Shown here piece by piece: positions 34,201 through 43,998 of a DNA stretch of 64,000 nt. Source of the stretch: an uncultured Methylococcaceae bacterium. Its GTDB lineage: Bacteria; Pseudomonadota; Gammaproteobacteria; Methylococcales; Methylomonadaceae. How positions within the stretch are numbered: the first letter of the stretch is position 1; each line of letters begins with the position of its first letter. The notes below the pieces were generated by a model, which saw only the letters and a program-made list of their open reading frames with translations, searched no databases and was not told the origin of the DNA. Location: assembly GCA_903928685.1 (NCBI GenBank), contig CAIYRS010000115.1, positions 57,623 through 121,622 on the forward strand. Reading direction: 5' to 3'. The translations under genes and the position numbers were made by a program.

Positions 34201-37200
34201 ATGCAGTGGATCTGAACTTGTCTGCTAAATTTGGTTTAAAAATAGGAACTGGCAGTAGCATTATTGCGGACAATAAAGCCCAGATTGATATTAATACTGA
34301 GTCTGGTAGTGTTTTTGTTGATGGTGCAATAAAAGCTCCTGCAGGTGTCATAAATTTAAGTATTACTGCTGCACAGGGAGATATTGCATATGATTCTAAA
34401 CAAGCGATTTGGTTAGGTAAAAATGCCCAGATTTCTGTTGCAGGCACATCAATAAATAACCCAATAGATAAAGCTGGCAGGCGTACTGGCGAAGTACTTG
34501 ATGGCGGCTCCATTAATTTGGTAGCAAACAGAGGTTATTTGGTGCTGGAAGAGGGGGCTTCATTAGATGTTTCTGGGACAAAAACAATTTTAGACCTGCC
34601 TGTAAGTAGTGGAGGTGCTATCCAATATAATGCCGTAAATGTTGGTTCAGATGCTGGAAAAATCACCCTCGCTTCAGCAGAAGGAATTGTTTTGGATGGT
34701 CAGTTGAAAGGCAATTCTGGTACATCGACAAATAAATCTGGTCGTGTTGATGTCAGTTTGAATCGCTTTAATCGTAATATTGCAGATGAAGATATTGGTG
34801 CGACTTTTAATTTCTCCCCATTGACCATTGATGTAGTTCAAAATAAGGTAAAAACATTAAACGAATCAATAGCTTTTGGTGCCGATCTAGATGCTTTAGG
34901 TGTAACTGGCAAAGCTAAAGTTAGTGCAGATGGTTTTTCTGAAGGTGGCTTTAATGATGTTCGTTTATCTGTCTTTGGTGTCAGCAAAACTGCCACCGGT
35001 TCTGAGTTAGATAAAATCAATTTTATCGGAAAGGTCAGTTTGAAAGCTGATGAGCGTATTGAGCTTGACGCCCCAAGCATCACTTGGGAAGGCTCAAGTA
35101 ATTTAAATGAAAAAGATGTTAATTTAAGTACGGCCTATTTCAAAGCAGGTTCTTCAATAATCAGAGATACAACTATCAATCCTGAGTTAGGTGAGGGATC
35201 AATTACAGTTGATGCAAACTGGATTGATTTACAAGGAGGATCGCGCTGGAGTGGCTTTGATAAACTAAATTTTAATAGCGCCCATGATTTGCGAACTATT
35301 GGCGTGTTAAATATTGACAGTCGAAAAGATGGAAAGCAATCTAGTGATTATGTTGGTAGTTTAAAGTCAGCTGGTGACATTAACTTAACGGCTAGCCAGA
35401 TTTATCCTTCAACACTCACTGAGTTTTCTTTTGCTAATGTCAATAATCCTAATGGCAAAATTAACATCAAATCTAGTGGCAATAACGATGTTTCGCCATT
35501 ATCAGCAGGTGGCGTATTAAGTTTTTCAGCACCAACAATTAATCAGGATGGTGTTTTAAAAGTCCCATTTGGCACTATCAATTTAACAGCTACTAATGGT
35601 TTAACATTAGGGGCAGGTAGTAAGACTTCCGTTTCGGGTGCAGGTCTATTAGTTCCTTTTGGTAATACTTTCGGTGGTTTAGATTGGTTGTATCCAATAA
35701 CGTCTAATAACAAATTTGTATTTACTACGCCACCAGAAAAGAAATTGGTTTTGTCTGCCCCGCAGATTGATTTGAAGAAAGGTAGTGAGGTTGATATAGC
35801 TGGTGGTGGTGACTTATATGCTTATGAGTTTCAGTCAGGTATTGGTGGTACATACGATTATTTAGCAAAAGGTAGCGCTTCTTATAATGGTGGTTTTGCC
35901 ATTGTCCCTAGCTTAGGTTCGTCGATAGCCCCTTATGATCCATTACAGGCACAAGATTATGGCGATATTATGGGCGAGCAGGTCTATCTTAATGGTACTG
36001 ATACCTTAGCTGCTGGTTTTTATACGGTATTACCCGCCCATTACGCGCTGTTGCCTGGCGCATATTTGATAACGCCTCAAGCAAACAGCCAAGATTTTGT
36101 CGGTAAAACAGAGAATGCTGCAGGCCTTCAAGTGGTATCCGGTTACATGGCTACTGCGGGTACTGATGTAAAAGATTCCAGAACTTCCGCATTCTTGATA
36201 GAAAGTGGTTCTGATATTCGTAAGCACTCTGCCTATGATGAACATAAAGCCAATGAGTTTTATGTACAAAAAGCAGCTCGCGATGAAACCAATTTAGCGC
36301 TTAGACCGATAGATAGTGGGCAGGTAACGATTAAAGATGCCCAAACTAAATTAATTTTGGAAGGTGCTTTTAACGTTTCCAAACCAACGGGTGGTAGAGG
36401 CGCGCGTTTGGACATTGCCGCAAACCGCCTAAAAATTGTCAATCAATTAAGCGCTATACCAACTACTGGCGTGCTTGAAGTTCTCGCTGATGATTTAACA
36501 AACCTAAAGGTAGATAGTTTGTTCTTAGGTGGTCAGCGTAGTAACGATATTGTCACAGGTTCAACCAATTTAGATGTTACTTCGGAAGAGGTGGTTTTTG
36601 ATAATAATATTAATCTGCATGTTACTGATTTGATTGCAGCTGCTACCAGTGACGTCGCTGTAAAAAATGGCGCTCATTTAGAAGCATCAGGATCAGTGAA
36701 TACAGGTGATACTTTGCTGACAGTAAAAGGAGATGGTGCCTTATTAAGGCTCTCTGCTGACAACCAAGTTGCCATAAACCGTACGGGTTCTGTGCTTGGT
36801 TCTACAGGGGCGTTGTCGGTTGAGGCTGGGTCTGTATTAAAGTCATCAAAATCCATGTTGTTGGATGCCACTAAATCAACAGCAATTGATGGCGATATTC
36901 AAATGCAAAGTGGCTCATTAAACTTAAGTGCCAATTCAATAAATATCGGTGAAGTCAGTGGTGTTGGCGCGGGTGCACTTAATTTATCCAATGCCAAATT
37001 ATTGGGGCTTACTGTTGATGAATTGATATTAAATAGCCGCGATACCCTTAATTTTTATGGCAATGTCGGCAAGTTAAATCAGACAGGTTCATGGGATCCA
37101 ATAACCTTTAAAACGCTGGTAATTAATTCAGCGGGATTTGCTGGATTTGGTTCGTCAGATAAAGTGGCGAATTTGCAAGCCAATAAATTGACAATTGAAA

Positions 37201-40200
37201 ATACTACGAACAATACGCCAAGTACGGTTGGTAACGGCCTAGGCCAATTAAATATATCGGCTAGCGACTATATTCAAGGCGCCAATACCGTATTGTTCAA
37301 TGGCTTCAGAAGTACTAACTTTAATGTGGCGAATGGTTTTACCACTTCAGGAACAGGTGTCTTGAAGTTAGATTCTGATTTCAACCTGACAACAGGTTAT
37401 TTGACAGCAGCGGCAGGTGGCTCACTGCTGATTGACGCAGGTGTTCATAACGTCTCAATTCAAAGTAACGGTTCAGATAGTAAGCCGTTAGGGGATGATT
37501 TCGGCGCATCTATTGGCGTAAATGCCGCTAGCATTAATTTTAATGCACGGGCGGCATTGCCATCAGGGTCATTAGCTTTATACAGTTCAAGTGGGGATGT
37601 GGTGGTTGGCTCAAAAGCTGCCATTGATTTATCAGGCAAAAAAGTACGGTTTGCTGATACTCTCGCATATACCTACGGCGGTACATTTAGCGCCACAGCT
37701 GATTTTGGGAAGATCGTTTTTGCTAAAGACTCAACACTTGATCTAAGTTCGGGTGGTGGTAACGCATCAGGTGGCAAATTGGATTTGCATGCCATTAACA
37801 ATAATGTTGATTTATCGGGGCAAATTACTGCCAATTTAGGTAGCGCCGTTATTGATGTCGCAAATTTTAATGCCAATGGTGGCTTTGATAGTTTAATTAA
37901 TACCTTAAATGTTGCTGGTATTAACCAATCCGTTTACATACGTTCTCATCTGGCTGATATAAATGAAGGCATTGATGGCAGTCTGACAGCAAACCGCATC
38001 ACCCTTGTTGCGGATAAAGGTGCAATAAATGTATCGGGTAAGTTAATTGCTGATGCTAGCGATGCGGGTGGCACAATCAAGTTATTTGCAGCCGATAAGG
38101 TAAGTTTATTAAACGGGGCATTATTATCAGCAAAAGGTCTTGGCGATAATGCTAAAGGCGGCAAAGTATTTATATCTTCAACCGATGCCGATGGTGATAA
38201 GCAAAGCGGCATTGAGATTAATGGCGGTTCTTTAATTGATGTCAGTGGTGGTGCGAAATCGGTAGGTGGAAAAGTTTATTTGCAGGCGTTAAGGACAGAT
38301 ACCGATAATAATGGCGTTGACGATAGTGTCGAAATTGCGCCAATAGCTGGTACCGTACAAGGTGTTAGCGAGTTCTATGCGGTAGCTGTTAAAAAATATA
38401 CCAACGATACTTTTGGTAATGATGGTGAAATTAATGCTGCTGATATCAAAACCATTAAAGATGATGCCGATGCGTATATGCTGCCAGCAACCATTCAGAA
38501 TACCAATGCTTTGCTAGGTAAAGGCGTGCAATTACAAGCGGGCATTGAAGTTGACTATACTGGCGATCTTACTTTAAAGGACAAATGGGACTTAGTGGAT
38601 TGGCGCTATGCTAATTCGACAGGTGTTGCTGATCTTCCTGGTGTATTAGCTATTAATGCCAGTGGTAATTTCAATGTTGATAATACGTTGACAGATGGTT
38701 TTAAGTTAGAAGATTTACCTGGTATTTTTGGTAGAGAGATATTGCAAACAACAAACTCTTGGTCATATCAAATTGTAGCGGGAAGTGATTTAGCTAGTGC
38801 CGATAAACAATCCCTTATCAACGAAGCTAAAAACGTTAATTTCGCAAGTAATTCTGTAATCCGTACCGGAACTGGTGATATCGATATTGCCGCTAGTGGC
38901 AATGTGATTTTCCAAGATAAAACATCGCATTTGTATATAGCCGGTAAAGCTGAAGAAGGCAATCGTTATGGTGTGTTGAGCAACGATACAGTTGCCTCTT
39001 TTTATGGCGATTACCCATTATTAGGTGGGGATTTAACCATAAATGCAAAAAATGACATTAATGGTGCCAAAAATCAGTCGGTTACTTTCAGTGATTGGTT
39101 AATTAGGCGAGGACTTTGGGATAAAAACGATCCTAATTCCAGAATAGGAACTGCTTGGGCGGTAGATTTTACCCAGTTTTCACAAAATGTCGGTTCATTT
39201 GGTGGTGGTAAAGTTGTTGTCAATGCAGGGGGAGATATAAGTGATTTGGCGGTTATCTTGCCAACTACGGGTAAACAAATTGGTAGTAAAGTCGACGATT
39301 TTAATTTTATTAAAAACGTAGTTCAAGAATTGGGTGGCGGTGAGTTATTTGTAAATGCAGGTAAAGATATTGCAGGCGGGATTTACTATGTTGGATCTGG
39401 CGAAGCTAGTTTGACTGCTGGTCAAAGTATAAAAGGCAGTAATAGTGTGCCAACAGTATTCCATAATACTATAGGCGATTTGTCTAAGGGACCGGCATTT
39501 TGGTTGGGGGACACCAAGATGACTTTAAATGCAAATAAGAGTGTTAGTGTTTCTTCTGTTTCTGATCCGATGATTTTAGGCAGTATAAATTACGATGTTA
39601 ATTTTTTCAGTTATACAGCAGACAGCTCCATATCTTTAAATTCCCTATCTGGTGATGTCCGTTTAGCATCGGATATTAGTACAGTAAAAAGATCTCAATC
39701 ACTGAGTTTGGGGCAGGATTACCTTGCGGCAATTTATCCCGCTTCTCTTAAAGCCACTGCGTTTGGGGGGAGTGTCATCGTAGATGGTGTAGATACCAAT
39801 ATAGTGTTATTTCCTTCAGCAAAAGGTAATTTGAATTTATTGGCTCGCGATAACATTACGTCAAGTACTGTCAGCAATGTCAAAATAGGTATGTCGGATT
39901 ACGATCCTAAATTATTGCCAACTGCAACTACACCATTGCAAGGTGTTTTGTTGGCAGATGACGCTTTCAATAATATAACGGCAAAATTAAAGCCATTTAC
40001 TGATAACAGTTCAGTACATGCCCAAAAAACATTACATTTAAATGATGAAGAAGCTGTGAGAATTGTTACTCAGCAGGGTGATATTAAAAGTTTAAGGTTT
40101 AGTCTGGCAAAAAAAGCTATTGTTTCTGCAGGAAGGGATATCAACAGTACTTCTATTGATATACAACATGCAAGCCCAAAAAATGATGTCTCAATTATAA

Positions 40201-41639
40201 GCGCAGGAAGAGATATTCGTTATTTGGCCACTCGCGATGTTGATTTTGGTAGTTTGCAAACAGATATAAATAGAATCTATGTCTCAGGTTCTGGAGACGC
40301 ATTAATAAAAGCTGGGCGTAATATAGATCTAGGTACTTCAGTTGGTATTGCGACAGTTGGAAATACTTACAATCAAAATCTTTCAAGTAAAGGTGCAAAT
40401 GTTACGGTATTAGCGGGTTTAAATGGTTCAGTGCCCAATTATTTAGGCTTGGCTAATTTAAGTTCAGATATCTTGAAATATGCTGATAACTATAATAAAT
40501 ATCAAGAATTAGTACGGGATTTTATGCGTGAACGCAGCCAAAATCCTTCGTTAACCGTTAAAACAGCTATAAATGAATTTAACGCGCTTGATCCTAAGGA
40601 ATATGCAGCATTACAACCTAAATTGGATGCGTTAGTTAGCAATAAGTACACCGGATTAATAGCAGCGATAAAAAATGAAATTATTGGTTTTGTAAAACAA
40701 TATAAAAACGATGTTAGCTTGACTGACGATCAAGCGTTGAAAGCGTATGCCGGATTGAGTGATGAAGAGACGTTATCAATTCAAACTCAATTAAGCACTC
40801 TAGCGGACAAAATATTATTTTCAGAATTGAACCAAACAGGTTCGGCATCAGCAGCTGACCCCACTGCAGGTAATGAGCGTGGATTTGCTGCAATCAACGC
40901 GCTATATCCTGGCAGTGATTGGAACGGCAGTTTATCACTCTATTTCAGTAAACTTCAGACTCTGATGGGCGGTAATATCAACTTGTTAGTTCCTGGCGGT
41001 GATATAAATGTGGGTTTATCCGGAGCAAGTGGCTTGAATAAAGCGTCTTCTGACTTAGGAATAGCAGCTCAAGGAAAAGGCGACGTTAATGTCTTTTTGA
41101 ATAATGACTTTGTTGTTAATGAGTCAAGGGTATTCGCACTAGGAGGCGGTGATATTTCCATTTGGTCATCCGTTGGTGACATAGATGCTGGACGAGGCGC
41201 CAAATCTGCCCTCGCTTCTCCTCCACCAGTAATTAGTTTTGATAGTTCTGGTAATTTAGTCATTACTTTCCCGCCTGTCGTATCTGGTAGTGGTATCCGT
41301 ACCTCAGCACCAATAGGCAAGCGACAAGGTAACGTTTCCCTGTTTGCGCCAGGCGGTGTGGTTAACGCGGGTGAAGCGGGTATTGCCGGTAAGGACGTTA
41401 CCATTTCAGCAACCGCTGTTTTGGGGTCAAACAATATTCAAGTGGGTGGTGTCGGTAGCGGCGTACCTGCGGCGTCTTCAGGTAGCCTTGCAGCAGGGCT
41501 TACAGGTGTCAGCAATTTAACTGCTAACGTCAGTCAAGTAGCGCAAGCGGCTGCGGACATTAGTAAAGATAATGAAAGCACAAACAAAAGCTTAAAACTT
41601 GGCACTATTACCGTAGATTTAATCGGTTTTGGTGAATAA
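31296..41639 (+). CDS. Giant filamentous-haemagglutinin-type exoprotein (TpsA), 3,447 residues
   Basis: This is a two-partner-secretion exoprotein exported by the adjacent TpsB. The signal peptide ends about residue 44 (PTYA|E). The secretion domain (about 45-170) has ALNRIFQENPSQILGTV and IYLYNKNGFVFHEGS, a variant of the NPNG motif. A long region of irregular beta-helix repeats follows, rich in N, G, S, D and V (recurring LDVSG and GSINL patterns). An atypical charged helical insert lies near residues 3060-3185. The C-terminus (LGTITVDLIGFGE) resembles the DUF3739-type haemagglutinin family. No RGD or toxin module was noticed. A cell-surface adhesin or ligand-binding scaffold is likely. The DNA looks AT-richer than the T2SS region. 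Confidence 0.9.
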   Translation: MASKHKPIQHINTTELFKLTPMSACVRMAIAGGVFISSVNPTYAELPIPAQTWVTMGQATNQVLGDTLVIKQESDRAILNWDSFNVGAHNKVEFDQKSTSSIALNRIFQENPSQILGTVTATGQIYLYNKNGFVFHEGSTVDANTVVASTLNVSDSVFSNSGIVNTFNNTGEAAFNGKPGESKTIPCVGEICVESGARIHAGENGRIILAGSSVTNKGNLEADKFGQVILVASRDKVYLQPSNTSQFSGLLVEVGQGGQVTNNGNISVRQGNITLAGFAVNQNGLVNATTSVNVNGSIRLLAREGQGTIGQVLTGTNTIRQRDLKDGLGKESKVTFGAGSSTRIVADSEGGKAIDEQTQPISYLEMSAHTVQLQSGSSVGAANGLVNIVATDNLLDPTQGTKGRIILESGASIDVSGSKNVSVSSKRNVVDVPVQSYELRDAPLQKGGVLQGQTIRVDIRKDTKIIDVSGGLARIERSLDERLGKGGVINLTSSGDVIVNSNASINISGGSISYKEAYLQTTKLVTDYGKIVDISDADPNQHYRSVYGSYKEVHEKWGVNRVWQADGLTGKGVYQPAYIQGLDAGKLNIATKDLFWKGDLVAGAASGLYQREAADLAYGGAFNIDTKVFLSSQNVLFESQNNKADIGVNDKFPTQGKDGSPSDLVISTDAINRSGIQKLSVKTFLGKATIDTDASLVFGLGKEGTVRFADRAISDKNTDSVNGSQFDLIANNITVKGDVDAVGGHIRFGASYDFDADVNKVFSAGGDLVLASTAKLDVSGRWVNDFAHGLDFTPTEAVAINAGSVLLRSALDLTTKAGSTIKANGGAWLDQNQKVTTGSAGSISLSANGNIGANMNLKGGFAAYGINDGGALSLDSAKTVIGNNVTNEEASGAFVIGVNEGHLDFRNIEGFSKINISSNFGELIVKENTALSLIQKNILLSESLRDQVSGRNIKATFSNIELLPEQLRNAVDLNLSAKFGLKIGTGSSIIADNKAQIDINTESGSVFVDGAIKAPAGVINLSITAAQGDIAYDSKQAIWLGKNAQISVAGTSINNPIDKAGRRTGEVLDGGSINLVANRGYLVLEEGASLDVSGTKTILDLPVSSGGAIQYNAVNVGSDAGKITLASAEGIVLDGQLKGNSGTSTNKSGRVDVSLNRFNRNIADEDIGATFNFSPLTIDVVQNKVKTLNESIAFGADLDALGVTGKAKVSADGFSEGGFNDVRLSVFGVSKTATGSELDKINFIGKVSLKADERIELDAPSITWEGSSNLNEKDVNLSTAYFKAGSSIIRDTTINPELGEGSITVDANWIDLQGGSRWSGFDKLNFNSAHDLRTIGVLNIDSRKDGKQSSDYVGSLKSAGDINLTASQIYPSTLTEFSFANVNNPNGKINIKSSGNNDVSPLSAGGVLSFSAPTINQDGVLKVPFGTINLTATNGLTLGAGSKTSVSGAGLLVPFGNTFGGLDWLYPITSNNKFVFTTPPEKKLVLSAPQIDLKKGSEVDIAGGGDLYAYEFQSGIGGTYDYLAKGSASYNGGFAIVPSLGSSIAPYDPLQAQDYGDIMGEQVYLNGTDTLAAGFYTVLPAHYALLPGAYLITPQANSQDFVGKTENAAGLQVVSGYMATAGTDVKDSRTSAFLIESGSDIRKHSAYDEHKANEFYVQKAARDETNLALRPIDSGQVTIKDAQTKLILEGAFNVSKPTGGRGARLDIAANRLKIVNQLSAIPTTGVLEVLADDLTNLKVDSLFLGGQRSNDIVTGSTNLDVTSEEVVFDNNINLHVTDLIAAATSDVAVKNGAHLEASGSVNTGDTLLTVKGDGALLRLSADNQVAINRTGSVLGSTGALSVEAGSVLKSSKSMLLDATKSTAIDGDIQMQSGSLNLSANSINIGEVSGVGAGALNLSNAKLLGLTVDELILNSRDTLNFYGNVGKLNQTGSWDPITFKTLVINSAGFAGFGSSDKVANLQANKLTIENTTNNTPSTVGNGLGQLNISASDYIQGANTVLFNGFRSTNFNVANGFTTSGTGVLKLDSDFNLTTGYLTAAAGGSLLIDAGVHNVSIQSNGSDSKPLGDDFGASIGVNAASINFNARAALPSGSLALYSSSGDVVVGSKAAIDLSGKKVRFADTLAYTYGGTFSATADFGKIVFAKDSTLDLSSGGGNASGGKLDLHAINNNVDLSGQITANLGSAVIDVANFNANGGFDSLINTLNVAGINQSVYIRSHLADINEGIDGSLTANRITLVADKGAINVSGKLIADASDAGGTIKLFAADKVSLLNGALLSAKGLGDNAKGGKVFISSTDADGDKQSGIEINGGSLIDVSGGAKSVGGKVYLQALRTDTDNNGVDDSVEIAPIAGTVQGVSEFYAVAVKKYTNDTFGNDGEINAADIKTIKDDADAYMLPATIQNTNALLGKGVQLQAGIEVDYTGDLTLKDKWDLVDWRYANSTGVADLPGVLAINASGNFNVDNTLTDGFKLEDLPGIFGREILQTTNSWSYQIVAGSDLASADKQSLINEAKNVNFASNSVIRTGTGDIDIAASGNVIFQDKTSHLYIAGKAEEGNRYGVLSNDTVASFYGDYPLLGGDLTINAKNDINGAKNQSVTFSDWLIRRGLWDKNDPNSRIGTAWAVDFTQFSQNVGSFGGGKVVVNAGGDISDLAVILPTTGKQIGSKVDDFNFIKNVVQELGGGELFVNAGKDIAGGIYYVGSGEASLTAGQSIKGSNSVPTVFHNTIGDLSKGPAFWLGDTKMTLNANKSVSVSSVSDPMILGSINYDVNFFSYTADSSISLNSLSGDVRLASDISTVKRSQSLSLGQDYLAAIYPASLKATAFGGSVIVDGVDTNIVLFPSAKGNLNLLARDNITSSTVSNVKIGMSDYDPKLLPTATTPLQGVLLADDAFNNITAKLKPFTDNSSVHAQKTLHLNDEEAVRIVTQQGDIKSLRFSLAKKAIVSAGRDINSTSIDIQHASPKNDVSIISAGRDIRYLATRDVDFGSLQTDINRIYVSGSGDALIKAGRNIDLGTSVGIATVGNTYNQNLSSKGANVTVLAGLNGSVPNYLGLANLSSDILKYADNYNKYQELVRDFMRERSQNPSLTVKTAINEFNALDPKEYAALQPKLDALVSNKYTGLIAAIKNEIIGFVKQYKNDVSLTDDQALKAYAGLSDEETLSIQTQLSTLADKILFSELNQTGSASAADPTAGNERGFAAINALYPGSDWNGSLSLYFSKLQTLMGGNINLLVPGGDINVGLSGASGLNKASSDLGIAAQGKGDVNVFLNNDFVVNESRVFALGGGDISIWSSVGDIDAGRGAKSALASPPPVISFDSSGNLVITFPPVVSGSGIRTSAPIGKRQGNVSLFAPGGVVNAGEAGIAGKDVTISATAVLGSNNIQVGGVGSGVPAASSGSLAAGLTGVSNLTANVSQVAQAAADISKDNESTNKSLKLGTITVDLIGFGE

Positions 41640-41738
41640 ATCCATTCATATAGGCTTTTTTAATATTGCCTAGCGTAATAATGTTGTAACTAATTTTTGT
41701 AATAATCGACCCTTAATGATATGAACTTGAGATTAAAA

Positions 41739-43541
41739 ATGAAACGGTTAGTTTTTTTATTGATGCTATTGACCATGATGCCAACACTGGCATCCGCATG
41801 GTGGAGTGATGATTGGAGTTTTAAGAAAAAAATATCACTGGATATGGCTAAGTTAAAACAAGACGGTGTTTCAATACCAGAAGACGGTTTTGCTTTAATT
41901 AGGCTACATACAGGCAATTTTTTATCATTCGCTGAATTGGCAGAAAATGGCAAAGACATCCGTATTCTTGGTGATGATGAAAAAACACCGCTTAAGTTTT
42001 ATATTGAAAAACTTGATCCAATCAATGAAATGGCGCTTATTTGGGTTAAATTACCTAAAGAGCTAGCATTAGCTACCGAGCCAAGCATTTGGATTTATTT
42101 TGGTAATCAAGAAGCAGTCGATGCACAAGAAGCAGGTGCAAGTTATGGAATTGGTCAGGTTTTAAGTTATCAATTTCAAGGTAATGGCGTTAAAGACTTA
42201 ACTGCCAATGCTAATAACCCATCCGAAGCAACCGCCACCAACGCTGAAGGCGGGTTAATTGCAGGTGCTGCCGTATTTCAAGGCACGCAAATTATCCGCA
42301 TACCGTCAACGCCATCATTGGTTATGTCACCAACGACAGGTTGGACATTTTCTTCATGGGTAAAAATAGATCAAGCTCAGCAAAACACTGTGCTGATGCA
42401 ACGGACTGGTTCAGTAAGTAGCTTTACCCTATCTATTAAAGATCAAAAACCAAGTTTAGAAATATTGGATGTGGCAGGAAGCAAGCAAGAATTTGCGGCT
42501 CAGGGAACAATTGTTCCTGGTGCATGGCACGCGGTCAGCGTTGTAACTGCTGCTGATGCGGTCACTATTTATATTGACGGTACAGCGTCAGGTAGTTTTC
42601 CGGTAAAAATTGGCGATTTAACCAGTGATATTACTATCGGTGCAGATGCAACAACTGCCCGTGGTTTCGTCGGTTCGCTAGATCAATTAGGCATTTATAA
42701 GGTCGCACGTGATGCCAATAGCATTAAGTTTGATTATGACATGCAAGCAGCCGGGTCGGCGTTATTGACTTATTCTGATGATATGACCCCAGATAGTGAA
42801 GAAGGCGGCGAGTCTTACTTCATGGCAACATTAGATAACGTTACCATAGACGGCTGGGTCATTATTGGCATCTTGGCGGTTATGTTCGTTATCAGTTGGA
42901 TGGTTATGATTGTAAAATCAATCGTCATTAACAAAATCCATTCTCAAAACAAAAAATTTGAAGAAGCCTTTGCTGAATTAGGTTCAGCCGATATTGATAA
43001 ATTGGATTCAAAATTTAGCAAAGACGATGAAAGCTTTGAAGATTCTCCATTACTGTTTTCTCTAACAAGCCATCACGATTCATTTTCTGGTTCATCCATC
43101 TACCGTATCTATCATGTCGGTGTTGAAGAAGTTAACAAACGCTTAAAACCTGCTAACGCCTCAAAAACTTTAAGTGCTGGTTCTATGGCGGCAGTAAAAG
43201 CCTCTATGGATGCAGTAATGATTCGTGAAACACAAAAACTGAATTCCCAAATGGTTCTGTTAACAATCTCTATTAGTGGTGGTCCATTCTTAGGATTGTT
43301 GGGAACAGTTGTGGGCGTAATGATTACCTTTGCGGCGATTGCGGTAAGTGGTGAAGTTAACGTTAACTCTATCGCGCCGGGTATTGCGGCGGCGTTGACC
43401 GCGACAGTTGCGGGTCTTGCGGTGGCTATTCCTGCATTGTTTGGTTACAACTATTTAGGTAGCCGTATTAAAGTCGTTTCTGCCGATATGCAAGTATTTG
43501 TAGATGAATTTTTGGCAAAATTAGCGGAACAACACGGCTAA
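41739..43541 (+). CDS. ExbB/TolQ-type proton channel fused to N-terminal DUF2341/LamG-like extracytoplasmic domain
   Basis: This membrane protein of about 600 residues is in two parts. After a signal peptide (MKRLVFLLMLLTMMPTLASA) comes a DUF2341-like domain (WWSDDWSFKKKISLD, then IWIYFGN) and a concanavalin/LamG-like domain (about 130-325: YQFQGNGVKDLTAN, GWTFSSWVKID, IYIDGTASG, FVGSLDQLGIYK). A membrane span follows near 370-390, then a cytoplasmic stretch. Last come the two MotA/TolQ/ExbB helices with GPFLGLLGTVVGVMITF and ALTATVAGLAVAIPALFG. ExbD and TonB genes follow in order, so it is the channel of a Ton motor with an extra sensing or binding domain. An ATG at 41721 is the alternative start. 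Confidence 0.9.
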   Translation: MKRLVFLLMLLTMMPTLASAWWSDDWSFKKKISLDMAKLKQDGVSIPEDGFALIRLHTGNFLSFAELAENGKDIRILGDDEKTPLKFYIEKLDPINEMALIWVKLPKELALATEPSIWIYFGNQEAVDAQEAGASYGIGQVLSYQFQGNGVKDLTANANNPSEATATNAEGGLIAGAAVFQGTQIIRIPSTPSLVMSPTTGWTFSSWVKIDQAQQNTVLMQRTGSVSSFTLSIKDQKPSLEILDVAGSKQEFAAQGTIVPGAWHAVSVVTAADAVTIYIDGTASGSFPVKIGDLTSDITIGADATTARGFVGSLDQLGIYKVARDANSIKFDYDMQAAGSALLTYSDDMTPDSEEGGESYFMATLDNVTIDGWVIIGILAVMFVISWMVMIVKSIVINKIHSQNKKFEEAFAELGSADIDKLDSKFSKDDESFEDSPLLFSLTSHHDSFSGSSIYRIYHVGVEEVNKRLKPANASKTLSAGSMAAVKASMDAVMIRETQKLNSQMVLLTISISGGPFLGLLGTVVGVMITFAAIAVSGEVNVNSIAPGIAAALTATVAGLAVAIPALFGYNYLGSRIKVVSADMQVFVDEFLAKLAEQHG

Positions 43542-43586
43542 CGTCGTTTGGGTGGTTTCTCAAACTGATAGATAAGAGATAAAAAA

Positions 43587-43991
43587 ATGAAAGTTCAAGA
43601 AGAAAATGCGGCGTATGACGAGATTAACGTCACGCCGATGTTGGATTTGGCTTATGTACTATTAGTTGTATTCATTCTTATGTGTACAGCTTCGGTGCAA
43701 GGTATTACCGTAAACTTACCAAAAGCTAGCGATACACCTAGCTTAGCCAAGCCGCAAACCAAAGCTATTACAATCACCGCTGATGGTACGATATTTTTGG
43801 ATACCTATCCCGTTACCATGGAACAGCTAGAATCGACATTACAGCAATATAAAGCGGTAAATCCTGCTTTACCTGTGGTAATTAAAGGTGATGCCAGTGT
43901 CCAATATGTCAATATTGTTAATGTCTTAGCGCTATTGGGTAGGTTGGATATTACCCAAATTGGATTAGTTACTCAAAACCTCGTTAAATAA
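43587..43991 (+). CDS. exbD: ExbD/TolR-type biopolymer transport protein
   Basis: This is the stator partner of ExbB in Ton motors. It has 134 residues. A short cytoplasmic tail leads into INVTPMLDLAYVLLVVFIL, with the proton-carrying Asp (D20) at the family position. A periplasmic domain follows: GITVNLPKA, ITADGTIFLDTYPV, PVVIKGDASVQYVNIV. It lies 45 bases after the ExbB-fusion gene and seven before tonB, consistent with a motor operon. Confidence 0.93.
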   Translation: MKVQEENAAYDEINVTPMLDLAYVLLVVFILMCTASVQGITVNLPKASDTPSLAKPQTKAITITADGTIFLDTYPVTMEQLESTLQQYKAVNPALPVVIKGDASVQYVNIVNVLALLGRLDITQIGLVTQNLVK

Positions 43992-43998
43992 ATCTGAA

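Noticed and set aside
31296..41639. Contact-dependent inhibition toxin (CdiA-like) interpretation
   Set aside because: No pretoxin motif or C-terminal toxin domain was seen and no small immunity gene follows; the C-terminus looks conserved instead.
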